Positions 1-5,928 are shown, counted from the first letter of the stretch. The stretch: DNA of 6,844 nt from Pseudomonadota bacterium (GCA_030610915.1 JAUWQS010000086.1:1-6844); one strand, 5' to 3'. Numbers and translations: made by a program. The notes: a model not told the origin generated them from the letters alone.

Positions 1-19
1 CGCTCAGATTTAGGTTAGA

Positions 20-96
20 TTTAGGCGATACGATTGAGCAAAAGCAGAGGAATAGTTGTGCTATTTCGAGGATTTTGCGATTGAGGATCGGCTAAA
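20..96. other. Candidate three-stem nested hairpin in the leader before meaB
   Basis: Three complementary arm pairs nest inside one another: 20-29 with 87-96 (9 of 10 positions pair), 38-43 with 73-78 (6 bp, GCAAAA/TTTTGC), and 49-55 with 61-67 (7 bp with one G-U pair, 5-nt loop). The unpaired stretches between stems are symmetric, 8 by 8 and 5 by 5 nt, and the inner one is purine-rich. This could be a structured RNA, part of a dispersed palindromic repeat, or chance. No known RNA family was recognised. The rest of 1-286 shows no convincing gene, promoter or terminator. Confidence 0.3.
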
Positions 97-286
97 GATG
101 GCCTGAAGATGAGATGCATAAATGTGATACTTATTTCCTGATAGACCCTAAGCTGCGAGCTTTTAGCGTGGGTGGCTCATATTGGCGAAATGCCGAACCG
201 AAGGTGAATTGTCTGCCATCCAGGAGTTTACATTGAGAAATGGTCTTATAAAAGAGCATGTCGGAATTTAAGGCAGGAGACATAGA

Positions 287-1273
287 ATGGCAGAGCTAAC
301 AGAAAAGATATTGACAGGTGATATAGCCTCGGCCGCGCAGTTGATAACCCTGATTGAGAATAACAGGGAGGATGCAGCCGGCATTGTAAGGGCGATTTTC
401 CCTCACACGGGTAAGGCATATCTTGTAGGTGTCACCGGTTCTCCCGGGGCGGGGAAAAGCACCCTGATTGCTGAGATGATTCGTGTCTTCAGGGATAGAG
501 GGCAAACAGTAGGGGTTATAGCTGTTGATGCCACCAGCCCCTTTAGCGGTGGCGCTGTGCTTGGTGACCGGATCAGGATGCAGAAATATGAAGACGAAGG
601 TGTCTTTGTCCGCAGCATGGCCACCAGAGGGAATCTGGGCGGATTGTCAAAGGCGACCAGGGATGCGTCCTACGTTATGGATGCTATGGGCATGAATATA
701 ATAATTGTGGAGACGGTTGGCGTGGGACAGGTTGAACTGGAGATCGCCAGGATGGCGTATTCCACTGTGGTGGTGTTGGCTCCCGGAATGGGGGACAGTG
801 TTCAGGCAATGAAGGCAGGGATTATGGAAATAGGGGATATTTTTGTGGTAAACAAGGCTGACCGTGAGGGAGCTGACGATACTCTGAGGGATATAAGGGG
901 TATGTTGAGCTACGGATCGGATGGAGAGAATTGGCGGCCGGAAATTTATAAAGCAACGGCAACAAAAGGTGAGGGGATTACTGAACTGGTGGATGGACTG
1001 GAGAGGCATAGAAAATATTTGAATGAAACTAATTTAATACGCAAGAAAATATACGATAAAGAGCAACTGCTCAATCTGATCAAAGAAAGAGTGGAGAAAC
1101 GGATATTTGATAACAGAGGTGGAGAGGAATACTTTGAAGAATACGTAGAGAGGATTGTTATGAGAGAAATTGATCCCTATACCGCTTCAGATATCATTTT
1201 AGAAAAGATGGGTTTGTCTACCCAGGTTCACGGTTCCACGGTTCACGGTTCAACAGTTGAAGGAAGGAGCTGA
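287..1273 (+). CDS. meaB: MeaB/ArgK-family GTPase, chaperone of B12-dependent acyl-CoA mutase
   Basis: A cytoplasmic P-loop GTPase that, in its family, binds methylmalonyl-CoA mutase, gates adenosylcobalamin loading and protects the enzyme from inactivation. The 328 residues match the usual family length. Visible motifs are the Walker A loop GSPGAGKST (51-59), the family stretch DRIRM (94-98) followed by RSMATRGNLGGLS (109-121), the G3-like ETVGVGQ (142-148), the signature PGMGDSVQAMKAG (166-178) and the guanine-specificity motif NKAD (189-192). The C-terminal dimerisation arm ends in a normal-looking DPYTASDIILEKMGL (296-310). The ATG is supported by AGGAG at 275-279 with a 7-nt spacer. The last 18 residues contain a VHGST pentapeptide twice and are encoded by a tandem DNA repeat, so this tail is probably an acquired extension. 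The mutase large subunit follows 264 bp downstream on the same strand, which supports MeaB over any arginine-transport role implied by the old name ArgK. Confidence 0.95.
   Translation: MAELTEKILTGDIASAAQLITLIENNREDAAGIVRAIFPHTGKAYLVGVTGSPGAGKSTLIAEMIRVFRDRGQTVGVIAVDATSPFSGGAVLGDRIRMQKYEDEGVFVRSMATRGNLGGLSKATRDASYVMDAMGMNIIIVETVGVGQVELEIARMAYSTVVVLAPGMGDSVQAMKAGIMEIGDIFVVNKADREGADDTLRDIRGMLSYGSDGENWRPEIYKATATKGEGITELVDGLERHRKYLNETNLIRKKIYDKEQLLNLIKERVEKRIFDNRGGEEYFEEYVERIVMREIDPYTASDIILEKMGLSTQVHGSTVHGSTVEGRS
1226..1255 (+). repeat. 15-bp tandem repeat inside the meaB 3' end
   Basis: Two adjacent 15-bp copies, GTTCACGGTTCCACG (1226-1240) and GTTCACGGTTCAACA (1241-1255), differ at two positions. 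They keep the reading frame and encode VHGST twice. The unit is built from a roughly 7-nt motif, CACGGTT. Its reverse complement recurs just after the stop codon. Confidence 0.8.
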
Positions 1274-1305
1274 TTTGATTGGGACTCTTTTAACCGTGAA
1301 CCGTG
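1237..1305. repeat. Inverted repeat spanning the meaB stop codon
   Basis: CACGGTTCACGGTT at 1237-1250 is the perfect reverse complement of 1292-1305, giving a possible 14-bp stem with a 41-nt loop that contains the meaB stop. A decayed version follows, with GGTTCA at 1335-1340 facing TGAACC at 1362-1367. There is no U-tract after the stem, so this is not a standard intrinsic terminator. It is better read as repeat accumulation. Confidence 0.6.
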
Positions 1306-1442
1306 AAAAAGAATTGTGGCTGCTCAGGTTGTCCGGTTCACTGTTGATAGCTTTTAACCGTTGAACCCTGAACATGTGAAACTGGGTAGTTACATTCCGA
1401 TTTTTTAAAATTTTTTTGGTTTCGGCTTGTCCGGGTTATGTA

Positions 1443-1512
1443 TCTCTTGTCCCCCTCCCTTAAAAGGTGAGATTGGTTCCTCCCTTCGCAGGTCGGGGGG
1501 GGGGGCAGGGGA
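1443..1512 (+). repeat. Long C/G-rich hairpin with an 11-G run in the mutase leader
   Basis: Positions 1443-1459 can pair with 1496-1512 over about 17 bp, including several G-U pairs, around the C-run 1451-1455 and the G-run 1495-1505. The apical part has a weaker inner arm pair (AAGG near 1464 with CTCCCTT near 1480). The element ends about 10 nt before the mutase Shine-Dalgarno. It resembles the C-rich palindrome at 3665-3744 in style, though not in exact sequence. It could be a mobile palindromic repeat or could affect translation of the mutase. The G-run may also be a length error in the assembly. Confidence 0.55.
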
Positions 1513-1522
1513 ATTTTATAAA

Positions 1523-1529
1523 AAGGAGG
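1523..1529 (+). promoter_or_regulatory. Ribosome binding site that fixes the mutase start
   Basis: AAGGAGG lies 8 nt before the ATG at 1538. This favours 1538 over an upstream in-frame TTG at 1427, whose extra 37 codons would run through the repeat hairpin and the G-run. Confidence 0.85.
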
Positions 1530-1537
1530 ATGTGAAG

Positions 1538-3271
1538 ATGTCGTATAGCAAAGAGGAGCTGGATAAAATAAGGGAGGCGAAAAAGAAATGGGAAGAGGGT
1601 CCCCTTAAAAAAACTTTGGGACGTTTAGATTTAGAGGAGAGCACTACCGGGTTTTATACCCCTTTGGACATTGAGAATTTTGATTTTCTAAGGGATGTCG
1701 GTTTTCCTGGCGTTCCTCCTTATGTCGCAGGAAAGTATCCTGTTGCAGCCGCTACAACCGCCTGGGGTAAAGGAAGCGCTTCAGGCGCTGGTGCGAAACT
1801 CAAACGCGCAGGCCGATACTCCGGGTTTGGCACCCCCGAGGATACCAGAGATTATTATATTGACGCGCGTGAGAAGGGCTTTAGGGTTGGCGGACCGAAT
1901 CTGGCCTGCGACCTGCCGACTCAGACCGGCGTGGATTCTGATGATGAATTTTCAGAAGGCGAGGTCGGCAAGGTGGGGGTGGCTATCGATTCTCTGCGAG
2001 ACTTCGAGATTATCTACGAAGGCTTCACTGGTGATATGGACCTCGATAAGATATCCTCGAATTGGACAGTAAACGGCACCGCCAATTTCTTTATCGCGAT
2101 GTATGTGGCTTTGGCAGAGCAGCGTGGCATTTCTCTTGACAAACTACGCGGCACGCCACAGAATGATATACTTAAAGAATATGTTGCCAGGGGAACACAG
2201 ATATTCCCGGTCAAGCCATCCATGCGGATGCAGAGAGATACCATTACATACTGTACGGAAAATATGCCCAACTTTAATATCATGAGCATTTCCGGCTATC
2301 ACATGCGCGAATTTGGATCCAGCAGGGTACAATCCCCTGCCTTTACCATTGCTAATGCAATAGCGTATTACCAGTTGGGCATAGATGCAGGACTCGATGT
2401 TGATCAATTTGCTCACCGTATGTCGTGGCTTAGCTTTGGCGGCGGCATGGAGGTGCTGAAAGAAGTTGCTGTGCGTAGAGCTGCCAGACGTGTATGGGCA
2501 AGCGTTGCGCGTGACAGGCTTAAATCAAAGAACCCCCGAAATTGGGTTATACGAGAGATTGGAAGCGTTTTGTGCGGTTACTGGACAGCCACCAAACAGA
2601 GGCCATTAAATAATCTCATCCGCGCCACTCTGGGCGGCGCCTTTAGCGCAATGATCGGAGATGCGCCTGTATGTCCTCCTGCCTATGACGAGCCTCTTGG
2701 CCTGGGTCACTCTCTGGAAGCACAGCAGTTGGAGGAAGACGCCGCGAGAATCGTCGCGGAAGAGGCCAGGCTCTGTGACGTCTTTGATCCGTTTGCCGGT
2801 TCATACTATATTGAATCTCTGACGAGCCAGTATGAAGAAGAGATATGGAAGATTATAAAAGAGGTCGATAAGAGAGGCGGGGCAATAGAGGTGATTGAGA
2901 GTGGCTGGATGAAGAACGAGATAATGCGGAGTTCCGACGAGTGGAGGAGAGGAATGGATGATGGAACCAATGTGCAGGTGGGCGTGAACAAATATACCGG
3001 ATCTGACGAAATAGAAGTTACCCCTCCACGGACGGTACAGTATGACCCCACCAGACGTGAGACCGTCGAGGAAAGAAAGATAGAAGGCCTGAAAGAGTTG
3101 AAGAAAAATCGAGATAATGAAAAAGTGACGGCCTGTTTGAAGAGGATAAGGGATGCTGCCGAGGATGAGAATGTAAATCTGATACCTCTATTTGTTGAAG
3201 CGGTTAAAGAATATGCTACCATGGGCGAGGTATATGGTGAGTTGAAGGAGGTCTTCGGAGAAGCGCTGTAG
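1538..3271 (+). CDS. mcmA1: B12-dependent acyl-CoA (methylmalonyl-CoA-type) mutase, large catalytic subunit
   Basis: This 577-residue TIM-barrel chain lacks the B12 domain, which is encoded separately downstream, as in two-gene mutases of archaea and many anaerobic bacteria. Family enzymes rearrange the carbon skeleton of acyl-CoAs by a radical route, typically (R)-methylmalonyl-CoA to succinyl-CoA. Landmarks are CDLPTQTGVDSDD (124-136), GEVGKVGVAIDSL (141-153), RGTPQNDILKEYVARGT (204-220), PSMRM (227-231), SISGYHMRE (250-258) and FDPFAGSYYIE (416-426). Aligned from memory to Propionibacterium MutB, Tyr89 corresponds to Tyr94, Arg207 to Arg218, and Tyr243-His244 to Tyr254-His255, so the carboxylate-binding and radical-steering residues are kept. 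Unusually, the CoA-channel segment before Tyr94 is about 13 residues longer and Gly/Ala/Ser-rich (WGKGSASGAGAKLKRAGRY, 76-94), MutB Arg87 becomes Gly92, and MutB Ser114 becomes Asn121. The family is certain. The substrate is not: alkylmalonyl-CoA or other acyl-CoA mutases are alternatives. Confidence 0.93.
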   Translation: MSYSKEELDKIREAKKKWEEGPLKKTLGRLDLEESTTGFYTPLDIENFDFLRDVGFPGVPPYVAGKYPVAAATTAWGKGSASGAGAKLKRAGRYSGFGTPEDTRDYYIDAREKGFRVGGPNLACDLPTQTGVDSDDEFSEGEVGKVGVAIDSLRDFEIIYEGFTGDMDLDKISSNWTVNGTANFFIAMYVALAEQRGISLDKLRGTPQNDILKEYVARGTQIFPVKPSMRMQRDTITYCTENMPNFNIMSISGYHMREFGSSRVQSPAFTIANAIAYYQLGIDAGLDVDQFAHRMSWLSFGGGMEVLKEVAVRRAARRVWASVARDRLKSKNPRNWVIREIGSVLCGYWTATKQRPLNNLIRATLGGAFSAMIGDAPVCPPAYDEPLGLGHSLEAQQLEEDAARIVAEEARLCDVFDPFAGSYYIESLTSQYEEEIWKIIKEVDKRGGAIEVIESGWMKNEIMRSSDEWRRGMDDGTNVQVGVNKYTGSDEIEVTPPRTVQYDPTRRETVEERKIEGLKELKKNRDNEKVTACLKRIRDAAEDENVNLIPLFVEAVKEYATMGEVYGELKEVFGEAL

Positions 3272-3312
3272 GATTTTGAGTCCTGGCTTTTCTGTAAGAT
3301 GTTTGTTATAAG

Positions 3313-3333
3313 GGCTGAAGGTAGAAGGTAGAA
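3313..3333 (+). repeat. Heptanucleotide-period repeat, three units
   Basis: GGCTGAA (3313-3319), GGTAGAA (3320-3326) and GGTAGAA (3327-3333) follow one another with a strict 7-nt period. Related heptads in the other orientation occur at 3781-3794 and 6003-6016. Confidence 0.6.
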
Positions 3334-3373
3334 CAACCGTAATAGTTCAATAAATAGGGGAAGGCGTATGGCA

Positions 3374-3412
3374 GAAGCATGTAGCGGAAGGCTTCAGCCT
3401 TCCATGTGCTTC
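3374..3412 (+). repeat. GTAGCGGA palindromic unit, copy 1
   Basis: The core unit 3381-3406 contains a perfect 8-bp stem, GGAAGGCT (3386-3393) with AGCCTTCC (3396-3403). An outer arm pair, GAAGCA (3374-3379) with TGCTTC (3407-3412), extends it. It faces copy 2 head to head, giving GTAGCGGA and TCCGCTAC at the outer ends of a 79-bp composite. Confidence 0.75.
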
Positions 3413-3433
3413 AGTCATACTGTGTTACGTGAA

Positions 3434-3459
3434 TATGGAGACCTGAAGGTCTCCGCTAC
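3434..3459 (-). repeat. GTAGCGGA palindromic unit, copy 2 (inverted)
   Basis: Read on the minus strand this starts GTAGCGGA like copy 1. Its stem is GGAGACCT (3437-3444) with AGGTCTCC (3447-3454). Compared with copy 1 both arms have changed together, so pairing is kept while the sequence differs. Confidence 0.75.
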
Positions 3460-3492
3460 AGGGGCTGTGCAAAGCTCAAAGGCGGGTGGGTG

Positions 3493-3518
3493 GCATGGAC
3501 AAACTCGTTTGTCCGTGC
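3493..3518 (+). repeat. GGACAAAC hairpin module, copy A
   Basis: GCATGGACAAAC (3493-3504) pairs with GTTTGTCCGTGC (3507-3518) over 12 bp with one G-U pair on the plus strand. The flank GGCGGGTGG on its left and nearby AAGCTCAAA also occur, inverted, at the copy around 5929-5954. It lies 221 nt after the mutase large-subunit stop. Confidence 0.75.
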
Positions 3519-3551
3519 ATAACTACTCAGGCTGAAAGCTGAAAGGCTTTT

Positions 3552-3576
3552 GTTGGGTTTCGCACCTCAACCCAAC
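3552..3576. repeat. GTTGGGTT/AACCCAAC hairpin
   Basis: A perfect 8-bp inverted repeat, 3552-3559 with 3569-3576, encloses a 9-nt loop. It resembles a short GTTGGGTT-type palindrome seen in intergenic DNA of many unrelated bacteria (recalled from general knowledge, not searched). There is no U-tract after it. Confidence 0.6.
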
Positions 3577-3622
3577 CTATTACTAAATTCTCTTGCCATT
3601 TTGGCATGAATTTCACAATTAA

Positions 3623-3762
3623 CAGAAATTTACAAACTCAATACGATGCATAATTTGGTGTTATAAAATCCCCCTAAATCCCCCTTTACAAAGGGGAACT
3701 TCATTGGATCCTCCCCTTTGTAAAGGGGGGACAGGGGGATTTTTTCAGTTTGTAAATTTCTG
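3623..3762. repeat. Nested inverted repeat, MITE-like, 140 bp
   Basis: The outer arms are a perfect 16-bp inverted repeat, CAGAAATTTACAAACT at 3623-3638 with 3747-3762. The inner arms are about 33 bp, 3665-3697 with 3712-3744, differ at only a few positions, are rich in CCCCC/GGGGG blocks and enclose a 14-nt loop. TTAA occurs immediately before the left outer arm (3619-3622) and one base after the right one (3764-3767). No open reading frame lies inside, so any movement would need a transposase from elsewhere. The inner palindrome is of the CCCCCTTTACAAAGGGG kind common in intergenic DNA of some uncultured bacteria. Confidence 0.75.
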
Positions 3763-3775
3763 ATTAAGGAACTAA

Positions 3776-3794
3776 TAGCCTTCAGCCTTCAGCC
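3776..3794 (-). repeat. Heptanucleotide-period repeat before the small mutase subunit
   Basis: TTCAGCC occurs twice in tandem (3781-3787 and 3788-3794), preceded by TAGCC. On the minus strand this reads GGCTGAA GGCTGAA, the same heptad that starts the array at 3313 in the opposite orientation. Confidence 0.55.
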
Positions 3795-3826
3795 TAAACA
3801 ACCTAATCTATGGGAGCATGTTAAAA

Positions 3827-4231
3827 ATGGCAGAAGAAAAGAAAATCAGGGTATTGATGGCAAAGGTGGGAATGGACGGACATGATAAAGGTGTCGTACT
3901 TGTCACCAGCGCCCTGCGGGATGCAGGGATGGAGGTTATATATACCGGATTGCGCAGAAAGGCCCAACAGGTGATTAATACCGCCATACAGGAGGATGTC
4001 GATGTAATCGGGCTCAGTATTTTGTCAGGGGCGCATTTAACAGTCGCTTCAAAGATCATCGATCAAATGAAGGAGCATGGGATTGGCAATAAACCCTTTA
4101 TAATTGGAGGGGTAATTCCTGACGAAGATATTCCTAAATTAAAAGAGATGGGAGTAGCTGAAGTCTTCACCCAGAGTTCCTCTTACGAAGAAATGATAGA
4201 GTTTATCAAGAATGCAGCCCAAAAGGCATAA
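3827..4231 (+). CDS. mcmA2: Acyl-CoA (methylmalonyl-CoA-type) mutase, small B12-binding subunit
   Basis: This 134-residue chain is the flavodoxin-like cobalamin-binding half of the mutase and would pair with the large subunit encoded upstream. The base-off/His-on motif DGHDKG (17-22) supplies His19 as the lower ligand of cobalt. SILSGAH (64-70) and GGVIPDED (94-101) match the loops that cradle the nucleotide tail of B12 in MutB. Two spots differ from the usual consensus: TGLRRKAQQ (40-48), where many family members have a QTPE-like stretch, and FTQSSS (114-119), where MutB has a PGT motif. The start is ambiguous: GGGAG at 3812-3816 sits 10 nt before ATG 3827 but only 1 nt before ATG 3818, so 3827 is preferred. 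The gene is 555 bp from its partner and converges with argG across a 147-bp gap. Confidence 0.94.
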   Translation: MAEEKKIRVLMAKVGMDGHDKGVVLVTSALRDAGMEVIYTGLRRKAQQVINTAIQEDVDVIGLSILSGAHLTVASKIIDQMKEHGIGNKPFIIGGVIPDEDIPKLKEMGVAEVFTQSSSYEEMIEFIKNAAQKA

Positions 4232-4351
4232 AACCTCTTTCTCCACAGTTAAAGCTTTTGCATAAAGACGGGATTTTACTGGTTCCTTGGCTGCCTGGAT
4301 ATGTGTATTGAAACGTCCGTCGAATGAAGACTTCCATCCCGACATATCTAT

Positions 4352-4378
4352 TGCCTGAACGAAAACCCCGTTCGGGCA
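4352..4378. terminator. Hairpin between convergent mutase subunit and argG, possible shared terminator
   Basis: TGCCTGAACG (4352-4361) pairs with CGTTCGGGCA (4369-4378) over 10 bp around a 7-nt loop. In plus-strand RNA every position pairs, one as U-G. In minus-strand RNA that position is a C-A mismatch. The stem starts at the base right after the argG stop codon. Neither side has a real U-tract, so termination would be weak or would use another mechanism. The rest of 4232-4351 shows nothing notable. Confidence 0.4.
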
Positions 4379-5578
4379 CTATTTACCTGAACAAACCCGT
4401 ATCCTCAACGCATTGAGATTTATAAATCCGGTGGCATCGTGCTGATCGTAGACCTTATCCTTCTCAAAGGTGGCTATGTCCTCTCTGTACAAGGATTGAG
4501 GCGATTTTCTGCCTGCCACGATACAATTGCCTTTATATAATTTAAGACGGGCTGTTCCGCCGACGTTTTCCTGGGTCTCATCAACCATCTTCTGCATTAC
4601 CTTCATCTCAGGCGAATACCAGAAACCGTTGTAGACTAATTGCGCATACTTGGGAATAAGTGAATCCCTGATAAGCATAACCTCTCTGTCCATGGTAATT
4701 GATTCCACTGCGCGATGAGCGGTCCACAGAACGGTGCCCCCCGGAGTTTCATAGATTCCTCTTGATTTCATCCCCACGAAACGGTTTTCAACCATATCCA
4801 CCCTGCCGATGCCATTGGCGCCCGCCAATCTGTTTAAATGGTCGAGGAGTTCCGCCGGCCTCATCTTCACACCGTCAACGGCAACCGGATTTCCCTTCTC
4901 AAAATCTATCTCTACGTATGTTGGAACGTCAGGGGCCGCCTCCGGAGATGTAGTCATGACAAATATATCACCGGCAGGCTCGACCCATGGATCTTCCAGA
5001 ATCCCTCCCTCATGAGAGATATGCAGAAGGTTTCTGTCTTCGCTGTACGGTTTTTTCTTTGTAACTCCAATTGGGATATTATGTTTGCCGGCATAATCAA
5101 TCATCGATTCCCTCGAATCTAAACTCCAGTTATCATCCCTCCATGCAGCTATAATCTTTATGTCCGGATTAATGGCCATGTATGTCAGTTCAAATCTTAC
5201 CTGATCGTTACCCTTGCCCGTAGCTCCGTGGCATACTGCATCCGCCCCCTCTTTTTCAGCAATCTCGATCTGCCTCTTTGCTATGAGGGGTCTTGCCAGT
5301 GAGGTCCCCAACAGGTATGAGCCTTCATATATTGCATTGGCCCGGAGAGCCGGGAATACGAAATCTCTCACAAACTCTTCCTGCATATCCTCGATATATA
5401 CACTGGCAGCCCCCGTGCCGAGAGCCTTTTCTTCAAGACCATCAAGCTCTTCCTTCTGGCCGACATCGGCTGCAAAGGCAATCACTTCACAGTTGTAGGT
5501 TTCAATCAGCCACCTTAAAATGACCGAAGTGTCCAGTCCCCCTGAATAGGCCAGAACAACCTTCTTATAATCTTTCAT
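4379..5578 (-). CDS. argG: Argininosuccinate synthase
   Basis: Joins citrulline and aspartate using ATP to give argininosuccinate, the penultimate step of arginine synthesis, in the cytoplasm. The 399 residues are the full normal length of the bacterial enzyme. The N-terminal ATP pyrophosphatase loop AYSGGLDTS is at 10-18. The substrate-binding segment [14 protein letters not shown] is at 117-130, [20 protein letters not shown] at 178-197, and the family stretch [17 protein letters not shown] at 258-274. The ATG at 5578 is preceded on the minus strand by GAGGAGG (5589-5595) with a 10-nt spacer, a strong site. No argH or other arginine gene is present in the window. The upstream neighbour on the same strand is an unrelated oxidoreductase 453 bp away, so argG probably has its own promoter. 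No clear promoter or ArgR-type operator could be read in the leader. Nothing suggests truncation or transfer. Confidence 0.98.
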   Translation of the reverse strand: MKDYKKVVLAYSGGLDTSVILRWLIETYNCEVIAFAADVGQKEELDGLEEKALGTGAASVYIEDMQEEFVRDFVFPALRANAIYEGSYLLGTSLARPLIAKRQIEIAEKEGADAVCHGATGKGNDQVRFELTYMAINPDIKIIAAWRDDNWSLDSRESMIDYAGKHNIPIGVTKKKPYSEDRNLLHISHEGGILEDPWVEPAGDIFVMTTSPEAAPDVPTYVEIDFEKGNPVAVDGVKMRPAELLDHLNRLAGANGIGRVDMVENRFVGMKSRGIYETPGGTVLWTAHRAVESITMDREVMLIRDSLIPKYAQLVYNGFWYSPEMKVMQKMVDETQENVGGTARLKLYKGNCIVAGRKSPQSLYREDIATFEKDKVYDQHDATGFINLNALRIRVCSGK

Positions 5579-5764
5579 CAGGAAATTTCCTCCTCAAGAT
5601 TGACAGTTTTGTGAAAAAACTTTCATGCCCGGTGGGGCGCCCACAGCCTGAGTATACTGTAATCGGCCATAATTTGAGATTTTTCTGTCGTATTTTTTCA
5701 CCATAAAGTACACGAAAAAAACTACCCCTTTAACTCCGACCTTCATGCCCTTTAATGAATCCGA

Positions 5765-5790
5765 GTAGCGGAGCCCTTTAGGTCTCCATT
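5765..5790 (+). repeat. GTAGCGGA palindromic unit, copy 3
   Basis: Begins GTAGCGGA and has the arms GGAGCCCT and AGGTCTCC, one mismatch away from the perfect stem of copy 2. It faces copy 4, as copies 1 and 2 face each other. Confidence 0.7.
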
Positions 5791-5798
5791 TTCTTTTA

Positions 5799-5823
5799 AT
5801 GGAATGCTAAAGCCTTTCGCTGC
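5799..5823 (-). repeat. GTAGCGGA palindromic unit, copy 4 (decayed, inverted)
   Basis: On the minus strand it reads GCAGCGAAAGGCTTTAGCAT and continues TTCCAT, close to copy 1 and copy 5 but with several substitutions that weaken the stem. Confidence 0.6.
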
Positions 5824-5840
5824 GTGCGACGTGCCGCTAC

Positions 5841-5865
5841 ATGGAAGGCTAAAGCCTTCCGCTAC
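5841..5865 (-). repeat. GTAGCGGA palindromic unit, copy 5 (inverted)
   Basis: A clean copy whose stem GGAAGGCT/AGCCTTCC is perfect (5843-5850 with 5853-5860). It is preceded by a stray CCGCTAC end (5834-5840), as if a further unit had been lost. The sequence after it (CTACA, 4-5 bases, then CTGTGCAA) matches what follows copy 2 at 3455-3471. Confidence 0.75.
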
Positions 5866-5928
5866 ATATACTGTGCAATTTTGACCGGCTCAAAACGCGT
5901 AATCTGTGGCCGTGTTGAGTATAGTTCC

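Larger units (their letters stand above)
3272..3826. other. 555-bp gene-free spacer filled with repeats
   Basis: No plausible gene was seen on either strand. In order it holds 7-nt period repeats (3313-3333), two facing palindromic units (3381-3406 and 3434-3459), a GGACAAAC hairpin (3493-3518), a GTTGGGTT hairpin (3552-3576), a 140-bp nested inverted repeat (3623-3762) and further 7-nt repeats (3776-3794). It separates the two mutase subunit genes, which are more usually adjacent. No promoter for the small subunit was identified with confidence. Confidence 0.8.

Noticed and set aside
227..252. Possible promoter before meaB (TTTACA and TATAAA)
   Set aside because: The spacing is 14 bp, shorter than normal, and such hexamers are common by chance in this AT-rich stretch.
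647..1009. Antisense open frame of 120 codons within meaB
   Set aside because: Shadow of the MeaB coding frame, with no ribosome binding site and no recognisable motif.
1495..1510. G-quadruplex
   Set aside because: There is one long G-run and one short one, not four separated runs, and pairing with the upstream C-run explains the sequence better.
1427..1537. Upstream in-frame TTG extending the mutase by 37 residues
   Set aside because: It would translate a palindromic repeat and the 11-G run, gives an unlikely Cys/Pro/Gly-rich peptide, and has no good ribosome binding site, whereas ATG 1538 has AAGGAGG at 8 nt and a normal family N-terminus.
2806..3336. Antisense open frame of 176 codons over the mutase 3' end
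   Set aside because: It lies opposite a strongly conserved gene, its Ser-rich product resembles no family, and it is explained by codon bias of the real gene.
3381..3576. CRISPR array
   Set aside because: The repeats are palindromic units of different sequences, in mixed orientation, without uniform repeat length or regular spacers, and there are no cas genes.
3818..3826. ATG at 3818 as start of the small mutase subunit
   Set aside because: The only Shine-Dalgarno-like sequence ends 1 nt before it, which is too close. ATG 3827 has proper spacing. The difference is three residues and remains possible.
5610..5640. ArgR-type operator in the argG leader
   Set aside because: The stretch with ATGAAA and TTTCAC is only loosely similar to known arginine boxes and is not a convincing palindrome.
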